Source of the DNA: Candidatus Woesearchaeota archaeon
GTDB taxonomy: Archaea > Nanobdellota > Nanobdellia > Woesearchaeales > GW2011-AR4
Assembly: GCA_018303685.1 (NCBI GenBank)
Contig: JAGVXS010000038.1
Span: forward strand, 1 to 32,443
DNA length: 32,443 nt
Direction: 5' to 3'
Below, piece after piece: positions 8,966 to 16,574 of the stretch (within the stretch, counting starts at the first letter, position 1; each line of letters starts with the position of its first letter). A program made the translations under genes and the position numbers. Under the pieces are notes generated by a model. The model had not been told where the DNA came from. It saw only the letters and a list, made by a program, of their open reading frames with translations, and did not search any database.

Positions 8966-10585
8966 ATGAAATCAAAACACATTGTGGCATTATTGCTTTT
9001 TTTGGTTTTTGCGCAGGGGCTTTATATTGCCGCCACTAAGTCAAGAACCATTGACGAGGTAACATTCCATCTTAATTCAGGCTACCGCTACTTGACAACA
9101 GGCATATGGGACATTGGAATAAACAATCCTCCTTTGACTGCAACTTTGGCTGCTTTGCCTTTATTGTTTGTCAAGGACAAAAGCAAGTTCATAGATTTTG
9201 ACAAAGGCACGCAGATTGAGTACATTAACAGCAAGCCTGGATTGTTTCCAAAAAGTCTTTTGCTGGTTTCAAGGCTCATCCCATTGCTTTTCATGGTTTT
9301 GCTCGGCTGGTTTGTATTCCTGTGGGCAAGGGACTTGTATGGAATTAAGGCAGGGCTCTTTGCATTGTTTTTGTACTCATTTTCTCCAAACATGCTGGCT
9401 TTTGGAAGCCTTGTCACAGCAGACATTGGCGGCGCTTTGTTTATTTTCCTTTCAATGTACACTTTCTGGAAGTACATCAGCAATCCCACAATGAAAAGCC
9501 TTTTGATTGCAGGCATCTGCTTCGGCTTGGCACAAATAACCAAAATGCTTGCAGTTTTTTTAATCCCGGCATTCATCCTGTACTGCTTAATGATTTATTT
9601 TTTCAGGGATTTTAATGCAAATTTTTTGTTTAATTTTCAGAATAAAAATACAAAGAAAATATCTGACATAGTTTTGTCTTTATTTATTGTTTTTGTGATA
9701 GGATTGCTTATAATAAACACAGCGTACCTTTTCAAAGGGACTTTCACGCCACTGGGCAAATACAGCAAGCAGGAATTCATGAGCTCCACTTTCAAGAATC
9801 TTTATGAAAATAATCTGGTTAATTGGATTCCGATTCCACTGCCGAAGCAGTATGTCCTTGGGCACGACCAGGCCCAGTGGCAGGCAAAAGACGAAGTAAG
9901 AGGATTCTTCTTCTGGGGAAATATTGCAGAGAGATTCAGGAGCTATTATGTGCTGCACTTGCTGATAAAAACACCGATTGCAATTTTTGTTCTCATCTTT
10001 TTGGGATTTTTGTATTTCAGGAAGCTTACAATCCCGGAAATCTTCATGATATTCTATATTTTCCTGATTCTGTTCATGCTTACTTTTTTCAGCAAGCTTG
10101 CCATAGGCTACAGGCACGTGCTTTCAGTCTATCCTTTGCTTTGCCTCTTTTCAGCCAGGATACTGAAAGATGGCATCCCAAAAAATAAAATTGTTACGGC
10201 ATTAATAGCAGCCTCGGCTTTATGGTACTTGGCAAGCTCTTTGCTTGTTTTCCCCCATCATCTTGCCTATTTCAACGAATTCATAGGCGTGAAAAACGGC
10301 TACAAGTACACAATCGACTCAAACCTTGACTGGGAGCAGGACTTGGACTTGGTGAAAAAATACACAAGCCAAAACAAAAATGTCCTTGTTGACCCTGGAT
10401 GCCAGCCTGTAACCGGCAGGATTCTGGTGCCTGCAAACAGCCTCCAGTTCCAGAAATGGGTTTGCTACCAATGGCTCAAGCAAAACTTCAACCCAGTTGA
10501 TTACATTGGCTATTCATGGCTTGTTTACGATGTCAAAGGGCAGTGGCAGCAGACTGATAAAGGATTTGTTTTTATAAAAGAATAA
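8966..10585 (+). CDS. GT39-like (PMT/ArnT family) membrane glycosyltransferase
   Basis: 539 aa. After the first helix come IDE (residues 29-31) and NNPPL (53-57), the acidic pair and PP motif typical of GT39/PMT_2 enzymes that use polyprenyl-phosphate sugars outside the membrane. About ten more hydrophobic helices follow, then GYRHVLSVYPL and a C-terminal domain with YTIDSNLDWEQDLDLVKKY, also common in this family. It stands alone on the plus strand, with its own TATA box and a nearly leaderless start. Its stop directly abuts the stop of the convergent GT2 gene. The transferred sugar and acceptor are unknown. Confidence 0.85.
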   Translation: MKSKHIVALLLFLVFAQGLYIAATKSRTIDEVTFHLNSGYRYLTTGIWDIGINNPPLTATLAALPLLFVKDKSKFIDFDKGTQIEYINSKPGLFPKSLLLVSRLIPLLFMVLLGWFVFLWARDLYGIKAGLFALFLYSFSPNMLAFGSLVTADIGGALFIFLSMYTFWKYISNPTMKSLLIAGICFGLAQITKMLAVFLIPAFILYCLMIYFFRDFNANFLFNFQNKNTKKISDIVLSLFIVFVIGLLIINTAYLFKGTFTPLGKYSKQEFMSSTFKNLYENNLVNWIPIPLPKQYVLGHDQAQWQAKDEVRGFFFWGNIAERFRSYYVLHLLIKTPIAIFVLIFLGFLYFRKLTIPEIFMIFYIFLILFMLTFFSKLAIGYRHVLSVYPLLCLFSARILKDGIPKNKIVTALIAASALWYLASSLLVFPHHLAYFNEFIGVKNGYKYTIDSNLDWEQDLDLVKKYTSQNKNVLVDPGCQPVTGRILVPANSLQFQKWVCYQWLKQNFNPVDYIGYSWLVYDVKGQWQQTDKGFVFIKE

Positions 10586-11290
10586 TCACTTCCCAAAAAA
10601 CTTCATTCTCAAAGCCTCAAAAATAACTTTGAAGTATTCAGGTCCCTGCCTGAAATAATTCAAGTTTGACTTGCCAAATTCCCTTTTGTGGTAGCTTATT
10701 GGAATTTCCGCAAGCCTGAATCCTGCAAGGTGCGCCTTTATGGGAATCTCTATGTAAATTCCGAAGGTTTTGCTTTTTAGTTTTATTTTTTTTATGACTT
10801 CTTTTTTATAAGCCCTAAATCCAGATGTGAAATCCCGTATCGGAAGCCCTATAAGGACCCTGAAAACAAAGTTGAACAAGCCGCTTATCACAATCCTGCT
10901 CAAAGCCATGTCAGCTTTTCCGCCTTTCACGTATCTTGAGCCGCAAACCATGTCATAGCCGTTAAGAAGCCCCAGAAATTTTGGAATTTCAGAAGGGTCA
11001 TGGCTTAAATCGCCGTCCATTGTTATTATCACACTGCCTTTTGCATTGCCAAGCCCTTCCCTTATTGCATAGCCAACCCCTGGATTTTTTGTCCTGTTGA
11101 CAATCACAATCTCTTTTATCTGCCTTTTCAGGCTTTTCAGCATTTCAAGGCTGTCGTCAGTGCTGTTGTCATTCACAGCTATAATCTCGAATTTCTCATT
11201 TGTTTTCTGGAGCACGGAACAAGCGCTTTTCAGCAGCCTCACAAGGTTTTCAGATTCATTATGCGCCGGTATCACAAGGGAGTATCTCAT
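10586..11290 (-). CDS. Family 2 glycosyltransferase (dolichyl-phosphate mannose synthase-like)
   Basis: 234 aa. Motifs are YSLVIPAHNESENL, VNDNSTDD and ITMDGDLSHDP, which carries the DxD triad of polyprenol-phosphate mannose/glucose synthases. Conserved downstream elements DFTSGFRAYKKEVI and AEIPISYHKREFGKS match DPM1-type enzymes. It would make a polyprenyl-phosphate sugar for the GT-C enzymes encoded nearby; this role is inferred. The start overlaps the preceding gene by 4 nt (ATGA), and it is last in a three-gene GT2 operon. Confidence 0.88.
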   Translation of the reverse strand: MRYSLVIPAHNESENLVRLLKSACSVLQKTNEKFEIIAVNDNSTDDSLEMLKSLKRQIKEIVIVNRTKNPGVGYAIREGLGNAKGSVIITMDGDLSHDPSEIPKFLGLLNGYDMVCGSRYVKGGKADMALSRIVISGLFNFVFRVLIGLPIRDFTSGFRAYKKEVIKKIKLKSKTFGIYIEIPIKAHLAGFRLAEIPISYHKREFGKSNLNYFRQGPEYFKVIFEALRMKFFGK

Positions 11291-12009
11291 TTTTGCTTCA
11301 AATCCCTGTAAAGCATTCTCATCTCTTTCAGCAAGTCAATGACGACTCTTGGCTTCGGCAAATTCAGGAACCTGCCTTCAAACACAGGCTGCCCGAATCT
11401 CCTCGGGTAATGCCCCACCCCAATTTCCTTTATCTTAAAGCCCATTGCCCTTGCCTTTGCCAAAAGCTCTGTTGTTGCAACCCCTGTGCGGCATTTAAGG
11501 CTGATGCTGTCAATAACCCTTTTGCTTACCAATCTAAATGCACAATCCAAGTCGCGCTCTTTCACGTTGAACAAAAGCCGCATAATGGCATTGTAGATTC
11601 TTGATACTAATATCCTCATTAACGGGTCCTGCCTGTTTATCCTGTAGCCCGCTATCACATCGTATTTGCCTATATAAGGCACAAATTTCATGAACTCACC
11701 CAAGTCAAACTGGTTGTCGGCATCAGCATAAAATATGTATGGATATCTCGCATTTTTAAAGCCCATAACATTTGCATACCCTATTCCTTTCCTGTCCTTT
11801 GGCTGCACAATTAACCTTATTTTTTTGCTTCTTTTTGCCAGCCCCTTCACAGCGTCTATGGTGCCGTCTGTCGAGCCTTCATAGACAACAACAATAATCT
11901 CGTAATTGTTTGCAGCTTTCTTCAGAATTTTTTCCGCAGACTCAACCAATTTTGGGATGTTTTCCGCCTCGTTATAGGCGGGAAAAAACATTGTGATGTC
12001 CGGCTTCAT
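11287..12009 (-). CDS. Family 2 glycosyltransferase
   Basis: GT2 with ITMFFPAYNEAENIP, VYEGSTDGT and YADADNQFD. The ORF track starts at a TTG (12021); the ATG at 12009 is better because it lies one base after the preceding stop (12011) and begins just before the GT2 core, giving 240 aa. Later motifs DLDCAFRLVSKRVI and IGVGHYPRRFG are typical of polyprenol-phosphate sugar synthase relatives. In the second nucleotide motif an E stands where D is usual (VVYEGSTDGT), as in one GT2 subgroup. It is the middle gene of the GT2 operon, and its substrate is unknown. Confidence 0.87.
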   Translation of the reverse strand: MKPDITMFFPAYNEAENIPKLVESAEKILKKAANNYEIIVVVYEGSTDGTIDAVKGLAKRSKKIRLIVQPKDRKGIGYANVMGFKNARYPYIFYADADNQFDLGEFMKFVPYIGKYDVIAGYRINRQDPLMRILVSRIYNAIMRLLFNVKERDLDCAFRLVSKRVIDSISLKCRTGVATTELLAKARAMGFKIKEIGVGHYPRRFGQPVFEGRFLNLPKPRVVIDLLKEMRMLYRDLKQK

Positions 12010-12010
12010 T

Positions 12011-12706
12011 TTAATCAGCAAACCTGTATCTTATTAGGTAAAATATTGCCTTGACCCCGTCAATCCATGTTATCTTTTTGCCCTCGCTGAATTTTCTCCC
12101 GAAAAAGTTTATCGGCACTTCATGTATCTTATAGCCTTTCTTGAGCAGCTTGGCTGTTATCTCAGGCTCGAAGTCAAACCTTCTTGCCCTTAAATTTATG
12201 TCGTTTAAAGCTTCCTTCCTGAAAACCTTGTACCCTGTTTCCATGTCGGTTATATTTGCATTGTAAAGCAAATTAGTCAGCAGCGTCAAAAGCACGTTCC
12301 CGATATAGTGGAGCTTGTACATTTTTTTGAGGTTCTTCCTTATGGCATTTATCCTTGAGCCGTAAACAACATCCGCATTTCCTTTTATTATAGGCTCCAG
12401 CAGCCTGCCGTATTCCTTTGGGCTGTACTCCAGGTCAGCATCCTGGATCAGTATAATGTCGCCTGTTGAGTTGTTAATGCCTGTTTTCACCGCAGCGCCC
12501 TTTCCCATGTTCTTTTTATGGCAAAAAATCTTTATCCTGCCTTTTGCCTTTTTCAGGATGCCACTTGTCCCGTCTGTTGAAAAGTCATCAACTACAATAA
12601 TCTCTTTTGCCATGCCTTTTATTTTTGTATTTTTTACCTCTTCAATAACCCTTGCGATTGTCTTTTCCTCGTTATAAACAGGGACTATAACTGACAGCTT
12701 TGGCAT
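12011..12706 (-). CDS. Family 2 glycosyltransferase (DPM1/ALG5-like)
   Basis: GT2 with LSVIVPVYNEEKTIA, VVDDFSTDGT and QDADLEYSP. The ORF track uses a TTG at 12724, which would lie only about 9 nt from the TATA element. The ATG at 12706 is about 27 nt from it, exactly the leaderless distance, and gives a 231-aa protein starting MPKLSVIV. Conserved ETGYKVFRKEALNDINL and the C-terminal ITWIDGVKAIFYLIRYR match the ALG5/DPM group. It is the first gene of three overlapping GT2 genes that probably make activated lipid sugars for surface glycans. Confidence 0.88.
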   Translation of the reverse strand: MPKLSVIVPVYNEEKTIARVIEEVKNTKIKGMAKEIIVVDDFSTDGTSGILKKAKGRIKIFCHKKNMGKGAAVKTGINNSTGDIILIQDADLEYSPKEYGRLLEPIIKGNADVVYGSRINAIRKNLKKMYKLHYIGNVLLTLLTNLLYNANITDMETGYKVFRKEALNDINLRARRFDFEPEITAKLLKKGYKIHEVPINFFGRKFSEGKKITWIDGVKAIFYLIRYRFAD

Positions 12707-12727
12707 ACCCAAGAAAAACCCCAAAAT

Positions 12728-12738
12728 GTTTAAAAAAC
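12728..12738 (-). promoter_or_regulatory. TATA-like element for the GT2 operon
   Basis: Minus-strand GTTTTTTAAAC centred about 27 nt upstream of the ATG at 12706 predicts a leaderless transcript. Its position excludes the TTG start at 12724. Confidence 0.5.
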
Positions 12739-12746
12739 TATTGATT

Positions 12747-12794
12747 TTTTAGTAGCTGACAAAAGTAATTGCCCATAATAATCAGCTACTAAAA
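12747..12794 (-). terminator. Long-stem hairpin between operons
   Basis: TTTTAGTAGCTGA (12747-12759) is a perfect 13-bp inverted repeat of TCAGCTACTAAAA (12782-12794), with a 22-nt loop. On the minus strand the right arm ends in a run of A and then T-rich sequence. It lies after the heptose operon and just upstream of the GT2 operon promoter. It may be a terminator, a processing site or an operator. Confidence 0.5.
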
Positions 12795-12796
12795 TT

Positions 12797-12821
12797 AGAA
12801 AGACAAAACTTTTGTCTTTCT
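12797..12821 (-). terminator. Perfect hairpin directly after the hldC stop
   Basis: AGAAAGACAAAA (12797-12808) and TTTTGTCTTTCT (12810-12821) are perfectly complementary around one central base, giving 11 bp with a 3-nt loop. The hairpin begins immediately after the hldC stop codon at 12822. With the second hairpin next to it, this is the likely 3' end of the heptose operon transcript. Confidence 0.6.
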
Positions 12822-13301
12822 CTATTTGGCTTTTAGAATTTTATTTATCAAGCTGGTTGTGGAATAGCCTTTCAGCATCGGGATTAATGCAATTTTTCCC
12901 CCATTTTTCTGAACAACATCTTTTTCAATGATTTTATTCAGCTTATAGTCGCCAGCCTTTGCATGGATATCAGGCTTGATTTTGTCCAGCCATTTTCTGG
13001 GGTCCTTTTCGCCAAAAAGAAAAACATAGTCAATGCTTTCAAGCCCTGCCAGCACCCCAATTCTTGATTTCTCGCCGTTAACCGGCCTTTTGTCGCCTTT
13101 GATTTTTTTGACTGAAGCGTCAGTATTAACCCCGACAATCAGGACATCGCCAAGCCTTTTTGCAGTTTCAAGGCATTTTACGTGCCCCAGGTGCAGTATG
13201 TCAAAAACACCATTAGTAGTGACAATTTTCTTATTCTGCTTTTTAAGTTTCCGGGCTATATGGGCCAGCTGGCTGATTGTTTTTATCTTATTTTTTGTCA
13301 T
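12822..13301 (-). CDS. hldC: D-glycero-D-manno-heptose 1-phosphate adenylyltransferase (RfaE domain II-like)
   Basis: 159 aa from the ATG at 13301; the ORF-track start at 13307 is a TTG. The nucleotidyltransferase motif TNGVFDILHLGH contains the HxGH signature. VNTDASVKKIKGDKRPVN, KIKPDIHAKAGDY and MLKGYSTTSLINKI are characteristic of the RfaE/HldE C-terminal domain. The enzyme joins AMP from ATP to heptose 1-phosphate, making ADP-heptose in the cytoplasm. In E. coli this domain is fused to the kinase; here the two are separate genes with gmhB between them. It overlaps gmhB by 14 nt and ends the operon, followed by strong hairpins. The nucleotide (A versus another base) is inferred from family. 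Confidence 0.88.
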   Translation of the reverse strand: MTKNKIKTISQLAHIARKLKKQNKKIVTTNGVFDILHLGHVKCLETAKRLGDVLIVGVNTDASVKKIKGDKRPVNGEKSRIGVLAGLESIDYVFLFGEKDPRKWLDKIKPDIHAKAGDYKLNKIIEKDVVQKNGGKIALIPMLKGYSTTSLINKILKAK

Positions 13302-13818
13302 TTTCAATTATCCATTGTGCAGCATCAACCAAGTCCTTTGCAAAATAATCGGGAGTTACCTCATTTTTGTGCTTTACGCCGTCTCCAGTAAGCACGTGTA
13401 TTGTCCTGCAGCCCATGCTTTTGCCCATCTCAAAATCGCTTTTCCTGTCCCCTATGACGAATGACTTCTTCAAATTAATGCCAAATTCCGTCTCGGCGTC
13501 CTTCAAAAACTTTGTTTTTGGCTTGCGGCATTCGCAGTTGTCCTCGGGCTTGTGGGGGCAAAAATACATTTTTTCAATCTTAATGCTGTGCTTTCCAAGT
13601 TCCTTAAGCAGATGGCTGCTGAACTTGTTGAAATCCTCCATGGTAAATATTCCCTTCCCGAGCCCGGCCTGGTTTGTTATGATAAAAAGCTTATAACCTC
13701 CCAATAGCCTCAGCCCCTCGGCTGCATTTGGAATCATCCTGAAGTCTTCTAGCTTATGGACATAGCCCTTGTCCTCAACCAATACGCCGTCCCTGTCAAC
13801 AAAAACAGCTGATGTCAT
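13288..13818 (-). CDS. gmhB: D-glycero-D-manno-heptose 1,7-bisphosphate 7-phosphatase
   Basis: 176-aa HAD phosphatase of the GmhB/HisB-N type. The nucleophile motif VDRDGV has D8 and D10, followed by ITNQAGLGKG and a zinc loop CPHKPEDNCECRKP with the Cys-His-Cys-Cys ligands of GmhB, then VIGDRKSDFEMGKSMG with the last acidic motif. It removes the C7 phosphate of heptose 1,7-bisphosphate. Length is normal for the family. The start overlaps the kinase stop by 4 nt (ATGA), so the two are translationally coupled. Confidence 0.92.
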   Translation of the reverse strand: MTSAVFVDRDGVLVEDKGYVHKLEDFRMIPNAAEGLRLLGGYKLFIITNQAGLGKGIFTMEDFNKFSSHLLKELGKHSIKIEKMYFCPHKPEDNCECRKPKTKFLKDAETEFGINLKKSFVIGDRKSDFEMGKSMGCRTIHVLTGDGVKHKNEVTPDYFAKDLVDAAQWIIENDKK

Positions 13819-14786
13819 ATGCTCTCAATTTCCCTTTTTATCTCTTCAATGCTGACAGAAGCAGTCCCTATCTTTCCCACCTTGATGCCTGCTGCTATGT
13901 TTGCAAGGGTTGCCGCCTCTTTCAGGTTAGAGCCTGAGGCAATTGCAAGGGCTATCGTTGCAACAACAGTGTCGCCTGCGCCTATAATGCTGTAAACCTC
14001 TTTCGCCTTGGCGGGAATGTGTGTGGTGCTTCCATCCTTCTCAAATAAAGACATCCCCTTTTCCCCCCTTGTCACTAAAACATTTGCATTGAGGGACTTT
14101 AAGAGTTTGGTGCCCATCTCCAAAACAGCTTCGTCGCCATCCTCTATGCCAGTCATTTCGCTTGCCTCTGCATTGTTCGGAGTTACTAGGGTCACATTCG
14201 CATACAAATCCTTGTGTTTAGGCTTAGGGTCGACAATTACAGCCTTGCTGTGCTCTTTTGCCATCTGAATCAGCTTATCGCAGATTGAAGGTGTTATCAC
14301 GCCTTTCGCATAGTCTGAAATTATAATAACATCCACTTGCTTGATTATTTTATTAAAGAATGAAATCATTCTGTCTTCTATGTCTTTGTGCACATGGTCT
14401 TTCTTTTCATAATCAACCCGCAATAATTGCTGGCTTTTGCCTATTATCCTTATTTTTTGCGTGGTGGGCTTGCCCCTGTCAATAAATATCCCTTCAGTGT
14501 TTATGCCTTTTTTATTCAGCTCCTCCAGAAGGATGTTTTTTGCATCATCATTTCCCGCAATTCCGGCCATAAAAGCCTTTCCTGTAAGCGCTGAAATGTT
14601 GCTTGCGACGTTTGCAGCACCCCCCGCCTCATAAGTTTCCCTCAATACATTCACTACTTGCACCGGCGCCTCGGGGCTTATCCTTGACACATCCCCCCAG
14701 AGGTACTTGTCGAGCATGATGTCGCCTATCACAAGTATTTTCTTGTTCTTGAACTGCTCTAAAATCCTCAACAGCCTTTGCTTCAT
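13815..14786 (-). CDS. hldA: D-glycero-beta-D-manno-heptose-7-phosphate kinase (RfaE domain I-like)
   Basis: 323-aa PfkB-family kinase. The segment GDIMLDKYLWGDVSRISPEA is almost diagnostic for the RfaE/HldE kinase domain. YEAGGAANVASNIS binds sugar, and YSIIGAGDTVVATIALA has the catalytic GAGD. It phosphorylates heptose 7-phosphate to the 1,7-bisphosphate. Being PfkB rather than GHMP type, it points to the beta-anomer/ADP-heptose branch, not the GDP-heptose branch (HddA). GTGAT just upstream of the ATG fits the archaeal anti-SD. It lies between a small membrane ORF and gmhB in the operon. Confidence 0.92.
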   Translation of the reverse strand: MKQRLLRILEQFKNKKILVIGDIMLDKYLWGDVSRISPEAPVQVVNVLRETYEAGGAANVASNISALTGKAFMAGIAGNDDAKNILLEELNKKGINTEGIFIDRGKPTTQKIRIIGKSQQLLRVDYEKKDHVHKDIEDRMISFFNKIIKQVDVIIISDYAKGVITPSICDKLIQMAKEHSKAVIVDPKPKHKDLYANVTLVTPNNAEASEMTGIEDGDEAVLEMGTKLLKSLNANVLVTRGEKGMSLFEKDGSTTHIPAKAKEVYSIIGAGDTVVATIALAIASGSNLKEAATLANIAAGIKVGKIGTASVSIEEIKREIESI

Positions 14787-14836
14787 TTTTAATCACAACG
14801 GTTTACTTTTATCACCAATACTTCCAAAAGTCGTTC

Positions 14837-15007
14837 TTAGTTTTTTGATTTATTCTTAGTTTTTGACTTTTTTAATAACTTTGAAAAATATTCTGAATAT
14901 TTTATCCAGTTTTTTATAACTAAATAAACTAATACCGAAATTAAAATAATATTTATTGGATTTTTAAAATTTAATGGACTATTTAGCCAATCATTAATAA
15001 TTCCCAT
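14837..15007 (-). CDS. Small single-pass membrane protein (56 aa) in the heptose operon
   Basis: Below the ORF-track size cut. Minus-strand ATG at 15007, stop TAA at 14837-14839: MGIINDWLNSPLNF..., one hydrophobic helix around residues 18-33 (INIILISVLVYLVI), then a lysine-rich tail (KKSKTKNKSKN). The start is 5 nt after the stop of the deoxyhypusine-synthase-like gene, so it sits in the same transcript. It is extremely AT-rich compared with its neighbours. No family is recognised. Topology suggests a membrane anchor or partner whose basic tail faces the cytoplasm. The remaining ~50 nt to the kinase gene hold nothing else visible. Confidence 0.6.
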   Translation of the reverse strand: MGIINDWLNSPLNFKNPINIILISVLVYLVIKNWIKYSEYFSKLLKKSKTKNKSKN

Positions 15008-15012
15008 TTTAA

Positions 15013-15906
15013 TTAAATTTCATCAACAATCTTCCTGTGCAATGTCGGAATGGTTTTTTCATGCCTCTCAATTATGGCAAACCCTTCCCCTCCAAGCGAA
15101 GTCGGCCTTTGGACGACATTCTCTCTTGGCCTGTAGTGGTTTATCATGTCAAAATTCGCCGCAGTTATTTTCTCGACTTTAAACCCAAGGTTTCTTGCGA
15201 TTGTAAGCGCCTTTAAAAAAACTTCAGGCAGCACGACTGCCGAGCCCGCATTAATAACAACCCCTTCTTCAAGCCTGCTCACGCTTTCAGCAAAAATCTT
15301 GAAGTCATGGTAGCTTGTCTTTCCTACAGCAGCGCCGTCGCAGCTCGGGTGCTGGTGTATTATGTCTGTGCCGATTGCAACATGCACGGTTGCCGGAATT
15401 CCTAGTTTGTAGGCATTGTACAGGATGCTGCACTCCTTGTTTGGAAGGTTCAATTCATTTATTTTCTTTCCTATCGCATAGCCCATGCCATGGCTGTTTT
15501 TTGCGCCCTCTTTTATCGCTTCATTCAATATACTTCCTGTTTCCTCTATCATTCCGAATGTGCCGTCTTCGATTGTCTTTTCAACATACTCCGATGTTTC
15601 GCCTATAAGCGCAAGCTCAAAGTCATGAATCGGAACTGCCCCGTTCATTGCAATATGCTTTATTATTCCATTTTTCATCAAGTCTATGACAAGAAGGCTC
15701 ATGCCGACTTTTACGACATGTGCACCCATCATCAAAATTATCTGCTTTTTGTTCTTGTGGGCAAAAATTATTTTTTTTACCAAATCATCAAATTTTTTTG
15801 ACTCTATCAATATCCTAGAATTTGCAGGCTTAACCAAATCACTTAGCTTCACCTTATTTTTTCTCTGTTTTATTGATATTGTTTTTATCTTGCTGAAGTC
15901 TAGCAT
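15013..15906 (-). CDS. Deoxyhypusine-synthase-like protein of unknown function
   Basis: 297 aa. The region MMGAHVVKVGMSLLVIDLM...HIAMNGAVPIHDFELALIG and NAGSAVVLPEVFLKAL resemble the DHS-like NAD/FAD-binding Rossmann superfamily. The segment around the catalytic lysine of true deoxyhypusine synthases (GSDSGARPDEA type) is not present, and there are histidine-rich stretches (HVAIGTDIIHQHPS), so the reaction is probably different. It sits between gmhA (2-nt gap) and the small membrane ORF in the heptose operon, preceded by GGGAGA. Its placement suggests a role tied to heptose metabolism; that is inference. Confidence 0.7.
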   Translation of the reverse strand: MLDFSKIKTISIKQRKNKVKLSDLVKPANSRILIESKKFDDLVKKIIFAHKNKKQIILMMGAHVVKVGMSLLVIDLMKNGIIKHIAMNGAVPIHDFELALIGETSEYVEKTIEDGTFGMIEETGSILNEAIKEGAKNSHGMGYAIGKKINELNLPNKECSILYNAYKLGIPATVHVAIGTDIIHQHPSCDGAAVGKTSYHDFKIFAESVSRLEEGVVINAGSAVVLPEVFLKALTIARNLGFKVEKITAANFDMINHYRPRENVVQRPTSLGGEGFAIIERHEKTIPTLHRKIVDEI

Positions 15907-15908
15907 TT

Positions 15909-16478
15909 TTATCTCCCGAATAGCTCTTTTTCAGCCAACTCGCATATGATATGCAGGATCATAAGATGGGCTTCCTGGATTCTGGGAGTGTTGTCTGATG
16001 GGACAATTATCTCGACATAGCATGTGTTTTTCATTTTTCCGCCATTCTGGCCAAGAAGCCCGATAACTTTAACATTCATTTTTTCCGCCTTCTCAACAGC
16101 CTTTATTATATTTTGAGAGTTGCCGCTTGTAGATAATGCAATGAAAACATCTCCTTCATTTCCCAAAGCCTCAAGCTGCCTTTCAAATACCATTTCAAAT
16201 CCATAATCATTGCTTATCGCCGTCACAGACGCCAAATCTGTTGTCAATGCTATTGAAGGCAATCCTTTCCTTTCAAGCTTGAATCTTCCCACAAACTCGG
16301 CTGCAATGTGGACTGACTGACTGGCTGAGCCGCCATTGCCAGCCAAAAGTATTTTTTTATTATTTTTCAACGCGTTGACTATCAGCTTTACAGCCTCTTC
16401 TATCCTTGGAGCCAGAGACTTGCATGTCCCGATTGTTTCGGCGCTTTCCCCAATCATTGATTTTATTTTGTTCTGCAT
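15909..16478 (-). CDS. gmhA: Sedoheptulose-7-phosphate isomerase
   Basis: SIS-domain protein, 189 aa from the ATG at 16478. The ORF-track start at 16487 is a GTG that is really part of AAGGTG, a ribosome site about 6 nt before the ATG. Motifs [41 protein letters not shown] and [11 protein letters not shown] match GmhA closely, and the C-terminal [16 protein letters not shown] matches too. It makes D-glycero-D-manno-heptose 7-phosphate from sedoheptulose 7-phosphate, the first committed step. It is the first gene of the operon, behind a strong TATA box and a palindrome at the predicted start site. Confidence 0.93.
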   Translation of the reverse strand: MQNKIKSMIGESAETIGTCKSLAPRIEEAVKLIVNALKNNKKILLAGNGGSASQSVHIAAEFVGRFKLERKGLPSIALTTDLASVTAISNDYGFEMVFERQLEALGNEGDVFIALSTSGNSQNIIKAVEKAEKMNVKVIGLLGQNGGKMKNTCYVEIIVPSDNTPRIQEAHLMILHIICELAEKELFGR

Positions 16479-16490
16479 CAGCAACACCTT

Positions 16491-16509
16491 AGTATGAATA
16501 TTTCATACT
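16491..16509. promoter_or_regulatory. Perfect palindrome at the gmhA start site (candidate RHH operator)
   Basis: AGTATGAA (16491-16498), TAT spacer, TTCATACT (16502-16509). It covers the predicted gmhA transcription start, where a bound repressor would block the polymerase. Ribbon-helix-helix proteins bind short palindromes, and an RHH protein is encoded divergently next door. Confidence 0.6.
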
Positions 16510-16523
16510 ATACTCACAAACTA

Positions 16524-16533
16524 GTATATAAAC
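16524..16533 (-). promoter_or_regulatory. TATA box of the heptose operon
   Basis: Minus-strand GTTTATATAC, close to the archaeal consensus. The expected start about 26 nt downstream (near 16502) falls inside the palindrome and leaves a leader of about 24 nt with AAGGTG. Confidence 0.7.
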
Positions 16534-16574
16534 CTTTCTATTTTTTAGGTCTTTTTAGTCAATAAAACACAAAA

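Noticed and set aside
9088-9576. 162-aa minus-strand ORF inside the GT39 gene
   Set aside because: The plus frame is clearly the real gene, with GT39 motifs and a promoter. The antisense frame has no recognisable features.
11287-12021. TTG start at 12021 (and similarly TTG at 12724 and 13307, GTG at 16487)
   Set aside because: In each case an ATG a few codons downstream fits the preceding stop, the TATA distance or a GGTG ribosome site better.
15013-15906. True deoxyhypusine synthase
   Set aside because: The region around the catalytic lysine of DHS is absent and the gene is in a heptose operon, so only superfamily-level similarity is claimed.
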